Shown here: in pieces, positions 1 through 5,807 of the stretch | Numbering within the stretch: the first letter of the stretch is position 1 | Layout of the letters: each line of letters begins with the position of its first letter | Assembly (NCBI GenBank): GCA_018383195.1 | Contig: JAGZOP010000054.1 | Location: 1-14,384 of the forward strand | DNA: 14,384 bases | Reading direction: 5' to 3' | Origin: Clostridiaceae bacterium | GTDB lineage: Bacteria; Bacillota; Clostridia; Oscillospirales; Butyricicoccaceae | Position numbers and translations under genes: made by a program | The notes under the pieces: model-generated | Database searches by the model: none | What the model saw: only the letters and a program-made list of their open reading frames with translations | What the model was told of the DNA's origin: nothing

Positions 1-124
1 AAAATAACAGCTATAAAAACAAGAAATTTGACATAAAAAAAGCAGGTTTTATGCGACCTGTGAGTACTTTTTTCGATATTTAACTGTCAAACTCCCGTGA
101 ATACACCTGAAAGAAACAAGCGCC

Positions 125-152
125 TTGACATTGTTACCTTTTATAGTATAAT
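125..152 (+). promoter_or_regulatory. Promoter of the rep gene
   Basis: TTGACA at 125-130 and TATAAT at 147-152 are separated by 16 bases. Transcription would begin near 159, about 20 bases before the ATG at 181. This excludes the upstream in-frame ATG at 97 as the start for transcripts made from this promoter. Confidence 0.8.
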
Positions 153-179
153 AGTTATATCTTTATTAGAGGTAACAAT
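130..179. promoter_or_regulatory. Inverted-repeat operator of the rep gene
   Basis: Two 16-base arms, 130-145 and 164-179, are inverted copies with 14 of 16 positions matching; the outer nine (ATTGTTACC / GGTAACAAT) match perfectly. The left arm lies in the promoter spacer and the right arm covers the ribosome binding site. The likely transcription start falls between the arms, so this reads as a DNA operator rather than an RNA hairpin. Rep_3 initiators are known to repress their own genes as dimers bound to inverted repeats, so autoregulation is the natural inference. Confidence 0.6.
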
Positions 180-180
180 T

Positions 181-897
181 ATGAAAAATATGTGTTTAAA
201 CAAAGAAAATCAGGTTGTTATGGCAAACGATTTAATTAAGAGTAAAAGCTGCCTCTCTTTGAATGAAATAAAATTGCTGCGCCTCACAATTATGCAGATT
301 GTGAAGGAAGACAATGATTTCTATACATACAAAATATCTATTATGGAATTGGCAAAATTACTAGACATCCCCAGTACACATTTATATTCTGACGTATATG
401 ATATTTGCAGACATCTTTTACAAGAAGTCGTTGAGATTGGTGATGGAAACCCTAAACATAAATGGAAAATATTCCAATGGTGCAGTAGTTGCAGTTATAA
501 CAACGGAATTATTACAATAAAGCTCCACGAAGATTTACAGCCTTATTTAATACAATTAAAAGGTTACTATACACAATATGTATTAGAAGATATTATATTG
601 CTCAAAACGATTTATGCAATTCGTATTTATGAACTAATACGTGAAGCAATGAAAGGGCAAAAGGTATATGCTGATAAAATAGCGATTATAACTTTAAGTG
701 AGGAAACAATCAGAAAAGCAACCGGAACTGAAGACAAATATACAAAAATGAGTATGTTTCGAGCACGAGTTATTGATGCGGCATTAAAAGAAATCAATGC
801 AAAATTAGGCTATAACATAAGTTATGAACCACTAAAATGCAGCCGAAAAATTGTAGGTTTCCGTTTTAAAATAGAGTCTAAAAATAATGGCAAGTAA
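181..897 (+). CDS. Rep_3 family plasmid replication initiator (RepB-like)
   Basis: The 238-residue protein has the layout of Rep_3 initiators: two winged-helix domains, with an N-terminal helix rich in Leu (LSLNEIKLLRLTI) and a central YAIRIYEL segment typical of the second half of the first domain. Such proteins bind iterons to start plasmid replication and repress their own gene. The start at 181 is chosen because a consensus promoter ends at 152 and AGAGG at 168-172 precedes this ATG; the frame stays open to 97, but that part lies upstream of the transcript. No clear iterons are visible in positions 1-120, so the origin may lie left of the window or use short degenerate repeats. The gene marks the molecule as a plasmid or a plasmid-like integrative element. 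Confidence 0.85.
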   Translation: MKNMCLNKENQVVMANDLIKSKSCLSLNEIKLLRLTIMQIVKEDNDFYTYKISIMELAKLLDIPSTHLYSDVYDICRHLLQEVVEIGDGNPKHKWKIFQWCSSCSYNNGIITIKLHEDLQPYLIQLKGYYTQYVLEDIILLKTIYAIRIYELIREAMKGQKVYADKIAIITLSEETIRKATGTEDKYTKMSMFRARVIDAALKEINAKLGYNISYEPLKCSRKIVGFRFKIESKNNGK

Positions 898-922
898 ACA
901 ATTTTCAGGTTAAAAATTATAA

Positions 923-940
923 GGTGCTATAAATAGCACC
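923..940. repeat. Palindrome copy 1, core GGTGCTATNNATAGCACC
   Basis: GGTGCTAT, AA, ATAGCACC; the symmetry extends with one mismatch to TTATAA-type flanks at 917-946. It lies between the convergent rep and DUF5688 genes and has no run of T on either side, so it is not a classical terminator on its own. The same core recurs at 977-1000, 3245-3270 and 4298-4317. Confidence 0.8.
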
Positions 941-976
941 CTATAATTTCTAATACACTATACACACTTTAATTGG

Positions 977-1000
977 CAAGGTGCTATTTATAGCACCTTG
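977..1000. repeat. Palindrome copy 2, core GGTGCTATNNATAGCACC
   Basis: Perfect 11-base arms (CAAGGTGCTAT and its complement) around TT. It sits 37 bases after copy 1 and just past the stop codon of the DUF5688 gene. No T-run follows it in either direction. Confidence 0.8.
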
Positions 1001-1005
1001 TTCAT

Positions 1006-1872
1006 TCAAGCCTTATGTAATTCTCCATTTTCCCAAACAAATACATTATCTGATAAATATTCATTTGGCGATAACACTGTGTTATTTACTTCCTGTACCA
1101 TTTTTTTGCATGATCTTATATCGTCTTTTGATTTATAAGGAACTGCAATAAATTCATGAACAGAACTGGGTAGTATAAGAAATTTAGAAGAAAACTGTTT
1201 TTCTAATTTATCCATTACTTTTTCACTAACCATAAGCGCTGCGCCTTCATCATTATCTTTTGTAGTTACAACCAATATTTTGATTTTCTTATCTGCTTCC
1301 TCTAACGGAAAATCTTCAATATATTCTTTTATAATATTTTCGATAGGTGCAATATAATAATGCTTTTCTAAGTTTTCTTTTGCGTATAAAAAGACTTCTT
1401 CTTTTGTCAGGTTGAGAGCTTTTAACAGATCATTTTTCACTCTTATTTTTCCAATACTTTCTCCAAACTCAATACGAATATAAAAAGTAATTGCCATATC
1501 CTCTACAGGGATAAATAGAATATCTTCTTGTTTTAGTCCTTCAGCATTTCTATTTAAAGATATCAAAGTCATATAGAGATTTTCTTTTATATAGTCCATA
1601 TTTCTCATCACATTACTAACTTTCTCTGCTTCTGGCTGATCTCCCGCTAAGATACTTTCCATATATTCAATCAATTCTTTATCTGACATCTGAATAATAC
1701 TTTCATGATTATAAATTATAGGATAAGTATTACTGCCCGATCTCAAAATGGCATATCCTTCCAATTTCTCATTTCTTTTCCAACGTTGCACATATTCCAC
1801 TGTAAAATCTTTTTCTTCTTCTCTCAAAAGTTCATTTAATTTTTCTACTCTCATCATCATTTTTTCTCTCAT
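1006..1872 (-). CDS. DUF5688 family protein
   Basis: The protein is 288 residues long, soluble, without signal peptide or membrane segment. Its C-terminal part matches what I know of DUF5688, a family common on mobile elements and chromosomes of Lachnospiraceae: a strand ending in FLILPSSVHEFIAVP, then a helix with MVQEVN, then LSDNVFVWENG. The function of the family is unknown. An AAAGGA sequence lies eight bases before the ATG; three further Met residues at 5-7 offer alternative starts. It is probably the second gene after the small protein at 1932-2216, with a gap of 59 bases. It converges on the rep gene, with two palindromes between them. Confidence 0.75.
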   Translation of the reverse strand: MREKMMMRVEKLNELLREEEKDFTVEYVQRWKRNEKLEGYAILRSGSNTYPIIYNHESIIQMSDKELIEYMESILAGDQPEAEKVSNVMRNMDYIKENLYMTLISLNRNAEGLKQEDILFIPVEDMAITFYIRIEFGESIGKIRVKNDLLKALNLTKEEVFLYAKENLEKHYYIAPIENIIKEYIEDFPLEEADKKIKILVVTTKDNDEGAALMVSEKVMDKLEKQFSSKFLILPSSVHEFIAVPYKSKDDIRSCKKMVQEVNNTVLSPNEYLSDNVFVWENGELHKA

Positions 1873-1931
1873 AATTAAAATCCTTTCCGCTTTTTAGCTA
1901 TTAAATTTTTCCATACAATACAGGAACTAGG

Positions 1932-2216
1932 CTAATCCCAGTTCCTATATTTTTGCGATATAGTTGTAATAATCCCAATTACTGCATTTAAAGCTTCACC
2001 CCATGTAGTAGCTCCTTGAGTAGCTTTCTGTCTATGTAGCCAAGAATAAAGATATTGATATTCTATTTTTTCATGAGTATCAAAAATAAAACTTATTTCT
2101 TTTTCTACATCTTCTCTGTTTCGTTCCAGCATTTGAAGATTTTCTTCTGAAACATCAATCGCTGCAATCGTTACAATACCTTCTTTGATATCAATAGATG
2201 TTATTTCAACTGTCAC
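1932..2216 (-). CDS. Small protein of unknown function (94 aa)
   Basis: I do not recognise the family. The start is GTG at 2216, chosen because a strong AAGGAGGT sits six to seven bases before it; the ATG overlapping it is followed at once by a stop. The N-terminal 25 residues alternate as beta strands (VEITSIDIKEGIVTIAAIDV), the middle is a charged helix, and the end (TTWGEALNAVIGIITTI) looks like an amphipathic helix. It is the first gene of a likely two-gene unit with the DUF5688 protein. Confidence 0.6.
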   Translation of the reverse strand: MTVEITSIDIKEGIVTIAAIDVSEENLQMLERNREDVEKEISFIFDTHEKIEYQYLYSWLHRQKATQGATTWGEALNAVIGIITTISQKYRNWD

Positions 2217-2284
2217 ATTTCCACCTCCTTTTCAGGTCTATTTTGTGATACATTTTTTTCAACAACTGAAGAACACGATATGTA

Positions 2285-2522
2285 GTTGTCAAGGTGCTAA
2301 GCAACTTGTTTGTTGCTTATGAGCCATTTTCATCACAGGCGTTATGTTCTGCGTCAATGAGCAAGGTGTTTCTACAGAAACACCGATACGCCGTAGGGCA
2401 ATCATTGACGCAGAACATAGGCTGTGATATGCCTTCAGAACGAATGAAAACTCACGTTTCCTATGCTGAAAGAAAAGTGTCTAACTTATAAGCAACAGAC
2501 AAATTGCAGAACCGCTGACAAC
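2285..2522. mobile_element. MITE-like nested inverted-repeat element, 238 bp
   Basis: The ends are inverted copies: GTTGTCA at 2285-2291 against TGACAAC at 2516-2522, and 17 of 19 positions match between 2302-2320 and 2488-2506. Inside, further arms pair in nested order: 2327-2333 with 2444-2450, 2332-2338 with 2422-2428, a perfect 18-base arm 2343-2360 with 2402-2419, and a central hairpin 2365-2372 with 2377-2384. The whole unit can fold into one long branched stem. No transposase and no convincing coding frame are present; the open frame from 2294 to 2491 is a by-product of the repeat. I see no clear target-site duplication. It occupies most of the 453-base gap between the genes at 2216 and 2670. 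It could also be a structured RNA or a foldable single-strand site. Confidence 0.6.
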
Positions 2523-2609
2523 ACCATTCGTTCTTTTTGTTAAAAAAGTATTAAAATCAAGCTGTCATATAAAGGTGTGACATTGTATAGCAATTATATA
2601 GTAATTTGC

Positions 2610-2639
2610 TTGCTTTTTATGTTTTTTTGCTATTATATA
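2610..2639 (+). promoter_or_regulatory. Probable promoter of the antitoxin-toxin pair
   Basis: TTGCTT at 2610-2615 and TATATA at 2634-2639 are 18 bases apart, and the start codon at 2670 follows 30 bases later. The -35 box is weak, so this is a moderate call. Confidence 0.4.
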
Positions 2640-2669
2640 TATATAAGAAATAGAAAAGGAGTGAATAAT

Positions 2670-2927
2670 ATGGCACAAATCAATTTTCGTGTGGATGATG
2701 ATATAAAACGTAGCGCAGAAAGAACACTTAATGACATAGGACTGAATATGTCTACTGCAATTACTATTTTTCTTAAAGCAGTTGTTAGGGAAAATCGTAT
2801 TCCCTTCGAACTAACCGCCGATCCCTTTTATAGCAAAGAAAATATGGACGAATTAGAAAAACGTCTCAATGATATTCATTCTGGAAAGAGCATGTTAAAA
2901 GAACATGATTTGATTAAGGTAGACTAA
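2670..2927 (+). CDS. RelB/DinJ family antitoxin
   Basis: This 85-residue protein has the N-terminal ribbon-helix-helix of DinJ/RelB antitoxins: a strand INFRVDDDIK, then helices in which NMSTAITIFLKAVVRENRIPFEL is the typical second-helix and linker region. The acidic C-terminal tail would wrap and block the toxin. The start is the ATG at 2670, preceded by AAAAGGAG at a spacing of about eight bases; the longer frame upstream is hydrophobic and lies on the promoter. Its stop overlaps the toxin ATG by one base (TAATG), the usual translational coupling. Because the toxin is frameshifted, the antitoxin may now act mainly as a repressor of its own promoter or be a relic. Confidence 0.9.
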   Translation: MAQINFRVDDDIKRSAERTLNDIGLNMSTAITIFLKAVVRENRIPFELTADPFYSKENMDELEKRLNDIHSGKSMLKEHDLIKVD

Positions 2928-3189
2928 TGAAAAAGCTTTGGGAAGATAATGCTTGGAATGAATATTTAGAATGGCAGACTAAGGACAAAAAAACATTTAA
3001 AAAAATAAACCGTCCTTATTAGATATTGATAGAAATGGCTATAACTGCATAGGAAAACCAGAAGCCTTAAGCGGAAATCTGGCTGGATATTGGAGCGTCC
3101 GCATTGATGAGAAGAATAGAATTGTTTTTAGAATTAACGAAAATAGTATTGAAATTTTGCAATGCGGTACTCATTATAGAGATAAGTAA
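2927..3189 (+). pseudogene. YoeB/Txe-type mRNA interferase toxin, frameshifted
   Basis: The first frame gives MKKLWEDNAWNEYLEWQ and stops at 3020-3022 after 31 residues. From 3019 another frame continues with LDIDRNGYNCIGKPEALSG, GYWSVRIDEKNRIVF and a final THYRDK, which is the rest of a YoeB toxin including its Glu, Arg and His-Tyr active-site positions. One added base between about 2999 and 3018 would restore a full protein of about 87 residues, the normal length. A run of seven A at 2999-3005 is a likely place for the change. YoeB cuts mRNA in the ribosomal A site and is neutralised by RelB/DinJ partners. Sequencing error and transcript slippage on the A-run remain possible. Confidence 0.8.
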
Positions 3190-3239
3190 GCAACATTTTT
3201 TCTACAACAACCATATTTTTTCTTTTTAGGAAAGGGAAC

Positions 3240-3276
3240 AAAAAGGTAGGTGCTATAAATAGCACCTACCTTTTTT
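3240..3276. terminator. Bidirectional terminator, palindrome copy 3
   Basis: Twelve-base perfect arms (GGTAGGTGCTAT at 3245-3256, complement at 3259-3270) around AA, flanked by five A on the left and six T on the right. This gives a strong hairpin with a T-run in both directions, between the toxin remnant and the methylase gene, which converge here. The core is the same GGTGCTATNNATAGCACC as in the other copies. Confidence 0.8.
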
Positions 3277-4168
3277 AACTTAAATACCATAAACCATTTT
3301 CGAAGAAAAATATCTTCCGATAGGCATATAAAGTTTGACGGACCTTCTCCTTTACATGATGATTTTTTTCTGCTTTTTTATATCCGTAAACCTGCTGGTA
3401 AATACTATGCAGCTCTATTTTCCCACCAGCTTTTTCTATAATATCCGCAATCACATCTTTCCATGTTACACTTTCCAGATTACGGATATCTGCTATTCTG
3501 TTGACTGCATATTGCACTGGATAAATCAAATCCTCTGCCTTCTTTAACAGTAAAACATATTCATGCTGTATACGAATAAAATTTTCATTCACATATTGAT
3601 ATTTATTACTGGTGCAATTATGCTGTACTTTTATGACAATATTCTCAATGATACCCGGTTTCGCAATTTCTAAAAGCATACTATACAACCTTCCCTTTTT
3701 CTTCAAGTCTCCCATTAAAACTGCCATGTGTCCCCCTTTTTCTAAAGAGGCAAACTGTTTTATCATGCAAGCATTTAATTTTTTAATAAAATCCTCCCAA
3801 TTTCTACACTGTGATAAATCTACTTCATTTGCACAGATACCGTATTTCTTCTCTATCTCTGATGCTGCATACATATTATCCGCATACTGTATCATGTTAT
3901 GATAGGGCGGATGCCAAAAAATAAATTCATTTCTTTCCGGAACATCCATATTTAAAAGGTCAAATCCTTGATTTAAGTCATAGACATTCGCCTTTATATT
4001 TTTCCTGTCTGCCACGTCTTTTGTTGTTCCTGAACCACACATATAATCACTAATATTTTTCACTTTGTAAAAATCAATTAAATCCTCAATTAACCTCGGT
4101 GAACAGTTTCCTCTATAATGGCTGTTCCCGCCAATTCCTCTGTCTTTATAAGACACTATACTTTGCAT
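3275..4168 (-). CDS. DNA methylase-like protein with C-terminal winged helix
   Basis: The 297-residue protein has a SAM-binding type motif DYMCGSGTT at residues 41-49, an acidic residue after the next strand (NVYDLN, 61-66), and WHPPYH at 85-90 in place of the DPPY/NPPY catalytic motif of N6-adenine and N4-cytosine methylases. The order motif I then motif IV is that of alpha/gamma-type enzymes. Residues 234-297 (from VTWKDVIADIIEKAGG to the end) look like a HARE-HTH type winged helix found with restriction-modification proteins. No restriction enzyme gene is adjacent, so it is probably an orphan methylase protecting the element from host restriction. The His in place of Asp/Asn in motif IV is unusual, so activity is uncertain. 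AAAGGAGAAAGG precedes the ATG. It follows the RadC gene on the same strand after 183 bases. Confidence 0.7.
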   Translation of the reverse strand: MQSIVSYKDRGIGGNSHYRGNCSPRLIEDLIDFYKVKNISDYMCGSGTTKDVADRKNIKANVYDLNQGFDLLNMDVPERNEFIFWHPPYHNMIQYADNMYAASEIEKKYGICANEVDLSQCRNWEDFIKKLNACMIKQFASLEKGGHMAVLMGDLKKKGRLYSMLLEIAKPGIIENIVIKVQHNCTSNKYQYVNENFIRIQHEYVLLLKKAEDLIYPVQYAVNRIADIRNLESVTWKDVIADIIEKAGGKIELHSIYQQVYGYKKAEKNHHVKEKVRQTLYAYRKIFFFENGLWYLS

Positions 4169-4207
4169 ATCCTTTCTCCTTTAGATTATTTTTTTATTTC
4201 GCAATAT

Positions 4208-4287
4208 TGGTGTGACAAGCTTCTCTATCGGTCTTCTCTGTGCCCCCTCTCCTAAAAAAGAAAATTGAATGTATTGTTTTCACACCA
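4208..4287. repeat. Short inverted repeat upstream of the methylase gene
   Basis: TGGTGTGA at 4208-4215 and its complement at 4280-4287 flank 64 bases that include a 20-base sequence also found at 5082-5101. The pair lies in the leader of the methylase gene and could be a regulatory site; the evidence is symmetry only. Confidence 0.35.
4246..4265. repeat. 20-base direct repeat, copy 1
   Basis: CCTCTCCTAAAAAAGAAAAT, identical to 5082-5101. The two copies bracket the RadC gene and the hairpin element. On the minus strand each copy contains AGGAGAGG after a T-run. Confidence 0.7.
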
Positions 4288-4297
4288 TTTTAAAATT

Positions 4298-4317
4298 GGG
4301 TGCTATAAATAGCACCC
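4298..4317. repeat. Palindrome copy 4, core GGTGCTATNNATAGCACC
   Basis: Nine-base perfect arms GGGTGCTAT and complement around AA. It lies 34 bases past the stop of the RadC-like gene, and on that strand a short T-run follows it, so it may end that transcript. Confidence 0.75.
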
Positions 4318-4351
4318 ACCCATACTTTCCTTATAAATAGCCTTTCTTGGC

Positions 4352-4810
4352 TTATAAAAGCTCATTTTCTTTCCGGAAGGAATAATATTCTCCACTACCT
4401 ATGATAATAAAATCATCCAATGGAATTTCTAACAATTTTGCTGCATTCATAATCCTTTTACAAACATCCCTATCCTGCCCACTGGGTAATATACTTCCTG
4501 ATGGATGGTTATGTACTATGATAATATTTGCAGCTCCAATAAGCAGAGCTCTCATAAAAATTTCTCTATTCGATAACAATGCAGTATTTATCGTTCCATG
4601 CGATATTTCAAAAATACCGATGAGTGATTTTTTAGTATCGTATGCAAGCATAAACGCATATTCTTCCGCTTTTTTATCTAAGCGTAATTCTTTTATAGAA
4701 AATTCAAAAACTTTTTTGCAATCTGTCATTGCATCTGTATAAATTATTTTTTTACCACGAACTAAAACAGTTCTTTTATTTCTTAATTCAGCTTCATAAA
4801 AATATGGCAT
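4352..4810 (-). CDS. radC: RadC-like JAB domain protein
   Basis: The 152-residue protein is a single JAB/MPN metalloprotein domain. The zinc site is intact: Glu68 (GIFEIS), His100 and His102 (HNHPSG at 100-105) and Asp113 after PS. It lacks the N-terminal helix-hairpin-helix of chromosomal RadC, as is usual for the short copies on plasmids, phages and integrative elements. The role of these proteins is unresolved; despite the name, a DNA-repair function is not established. A GGAGG sequence lies close before the ATG at 4810. The gene is preceded by a large hairpin element and followed by the methylase on the same strand. Confidence 0.85.
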   Translation of the reverse strand: MPYFYEAELRNKRTVLVRGKKIIYTDAMTDCKKVFEFSIKELRLDKKAEEYAFMLAYDTKKSLIGIFEISHGTINTALLSNREIFMRALLIGAANIIIVHNHPSGSILPSGQDRDVCKRIMNAAKLLEIPLDDFIIIGSGEYYSFRKENELL

Positions 4811-4855
4811 TTACATTCCTCCTAATAATTGATTTTGTGGTTTCTCAGAAATCAG

Positions 4856-5062
4856 CCTAAAAAGCAGTATTTCTAAAATCACCCGTATTAAATTTTCGTA
4901 TATTTTGCTGTATGGGATAACGATAAACAATCCCGGTAAGCAGAAGAAACACAAGGGCGAAGCTCTGTATACCCTTGTGTTTCTTCTGCTTATCGGGCAT
5001 GGTCGTTTCCCCATGCAGCCATATACGAAAAAAATCGGTGATTTTGAAATGCTTAAAAAGGT
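4856..5062. repeat. Nested hairpin element with a 26-bp central stem
   Basis: The central arms 4932-4957 and 4972-4997 match at 25 of 26 positions around a 14-base loop. Outside them, 4907-4916 pairs with 5010-5019 (9 of 10), 4893-4903 with 5021-5031 (11 of 11) and 4870-4883 loosely with 5037-5049, always in nested order. The mismatches in the two inner stems would be G-U pairs if the plus strand is transcribed. It occupies the 355-base gap between the genes at 4810 and 5166. A 97-codon frame runs through it on the minus strand (5104-4811) but is shaped by the repeat and has no recognisable domain. Possible roles: a MITE-like repeat, a structured RNA, or a folded single-strand DNA site. Confidence 0.65.
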
Positions 5063-5081
5063 ATCCGCTTTACTTTGCGCT

Positions 5082-5101
5082 CCTCTCCTAAAAAAGAAAA
5101 T
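5082..5101. repeat. 20-base direct repeat, copy 2
   Basis: Identical to 4246-4265. It lies just outside the right arm of the hairpin element at 4856-5062 and may be its true edge. Confidence 0.7.
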
Positions 5102-5165
5102 CATCTATTCTTATCTCTTTACATCTTTGCCTTTTTCCTATATAATTTAAAATCATAATATTTTT

Positions 5166-5375
5166 TCAGTCCACTTTTGGTTGCCGCCGGGTGGACTTCT
5201 TTTTCATTAAAATTTCCCATCTTCTGACTTTTTCGATACAGCAAAATATCATGTATGAAATTATTCCTACTGAAAATATTTGTCCTGTAAAACTCATATT
5301 ATTAGGCATTTCAAATACAGTATTAAATAACAATGCCGTTCCAAGTAAAGCCTGTGTAACACTTTCTCTGTGCAT
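5166..5375 (-). CDS. Small membrane protein of unknown function (69 aa)
   Basis: Two hydrophobic segments, about residues 7-20 and 30-46, are followed by a basic tail (MKKKSTRRQPK), which suggests an inner-membrane protein with a cytoplasmic C-terminus. I do not recognise a family. The start is well supported: GGAGG lies eight bases before the ATG at 5375, and the outward promoter of the left 64-bp repeat lies just upstream. The gene should therefore be controlled together with the rightward operon by the regulator at 5544. A hairpin (5168-5174 with 5191-5197) overlaps the end of the gene. Confidence 0.6.
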   Translation of the reverse strand: MHRESVTQALLGTALLFNTVFEMPNNMSFTGQIFSVGIISYMIFCCIEKVRRWEILMKKKSTRRQPKVD

Positions 5376-5388
5376 TTTTCATTCCTCC

Positions 5389-5452
5389 GTTCTGATAATG
5401 TATGTTCCTTTGTTACAATTATATTTTATCACTAATTTTAGTGAATGTCAAT
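5389..5452. repeat. Left copy of 64-bp inverted repeat
   Basis: It is an inverted copy of 5793-5856 with 63 of 64 positions identical. It holds a complete promoter pointing left and an operator-like palindrome in the promoter spacer. The two copies are separated by 340 bases that contain most of the regulator gene; the right copy includes its last few codons. Confidence 0.95.
5423..5451 (-). promoter_or_regulatory. Leftward promoter PL with palindromic operator
   Basis: On the minus strand TTGACA (5451-5446) and TAAAAT (5428-5423) are 17 bases apart. The spacer is filled by the palindrome TCACTAATTTTAGTGA at 5429-5444, a position where a bound repressor would exclude RNA polymerase. It drives the small membrane protein gene. 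Confidence 0.8.
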
Positions 5453-5453
5453 G

Positions 5454-5475
5454 TGATTTTCACTATTATTTGTGA
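5454..5475. promoter_or_regulatory. Possible third operator
   Basis: TTCAC and GTGAA arms around an eight-base spacer between 5458 and 5475 resemble the palindromes in the two outward promoters. It lies just upstream of the regulator promoter and could serve autoregulation. Confidence 0.4.
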
Positions 5476-5484
5476 ATATACATA

Positions 5485-5512
5485 TTGACTTTTTCACGCA
5501 TGATGCTACTAT
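5485..5512 (+). promoter_or_regulatory. Promoter of the regulator gene
   Basis: TTGACT at 5485-5490 and TACTAT at 5507-5512 are 16 bases apart, 31 bases before the ATG at 5544. The -10 box is imperfect, which fits a weak, regulated promoter. Confidence 0.5.
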
Positions 5513-5543
5513 ATTGTATATAAGCATAGCGGAGGTAACGGAA

Positions 5544-5807
5544 ATGTTAGAATATAAAATCGATATAATAGCAGAACTGGAGAAAATTGGTGTAAACACA
5601 ACGAAAGCCCGTGAAACTGGCATTTTCGGGCAATCAACTATGAAAAAATTTAAAAATAAAGACACTTCTATTTCTTTAGATAATCTTAATCGACTATGCG
5701 CAATCTTGGAAATGCAGCCACGGGACATCATAAAGTACATTGAAACAGATAACGATAGAGAAAATTATATCTCGAAAATTAGTGATAGCCCTATTGACAT
5801 TCACTGA
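5544..5807 (+). CDS. Cro/CI-type (XRE) transcriptional regulator
   Basis: The 87-residue protein is a single helix-turn-helix domain of the Cro/C1 type (HTH_26-like): a first helix IIAELEKIGV, a recognition region around FGQSTMKKFKN, and the family-typical SLDNLNRLCAILEMQPRDIIKYI. The ATG at 5544 is chosen because GGAGGT lies seven bases before it; the longer frame to 5472 covers the promoter. The gene is flanked by 64-bp inverted repeats, each with an outward promoter and a symmetric operator, so it very probably represses both the membrane protein gene and the rightward operon. Its last codons lie inside the right repeat and overlap the -35 box of PR. By position and type it resembles Aca regulators next to anti-CRISPR genes, but this is inference. 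Confidence 0.85.
   Translation: MLEYKIDIIAELEKIGVNTTKARETGIFGQSTMKKFKNKDTSISLDNLNRLCAILEMQPRDIIKYIETDNDRENYISKISDSPIDIH

Noticed and set aside
28..60. Second promoter and hairpin upstream of rep
   Set aside because: TTGACA at 28-33 has no acceptable -10 box at 16-18 bases, and the CAGGT/ACCTG arms are only five bases long.
2294..2491. 65-codon frame with a GTG start
   Set aside because: It lies wholly within the nested inverted repeat, has no ribosome binding site and its composition follows the repeat arms.
2285..2522. Integron attC site or group II intron
   Set aside because: The ends do not fit the RYYYAAC/GTTRRRY core sites, and there is no intron domain V or reverse transcriptase.
2999..3022. 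Programmed -1 frameshift in the toxin gene
   Set aside because: The A-run is not in the X XXY YYZ register needed for efficient slippage and no stimulatory hairpin follows; simple loss of a base is more likely.
4811..5104. 97-codon frame on the minus strand before radC
   Set aside because: It coincides with the large hairpin, is rich in Cys/Phe/Arg from the repeat arms, shows no domain and ends in the radC ribosome binding site.
5438..5740. 100-codon frame opposite the regulator gene
   Set aside because: Antisense shadow of the helix-turn-helix gene, which has a clear family match and start site.
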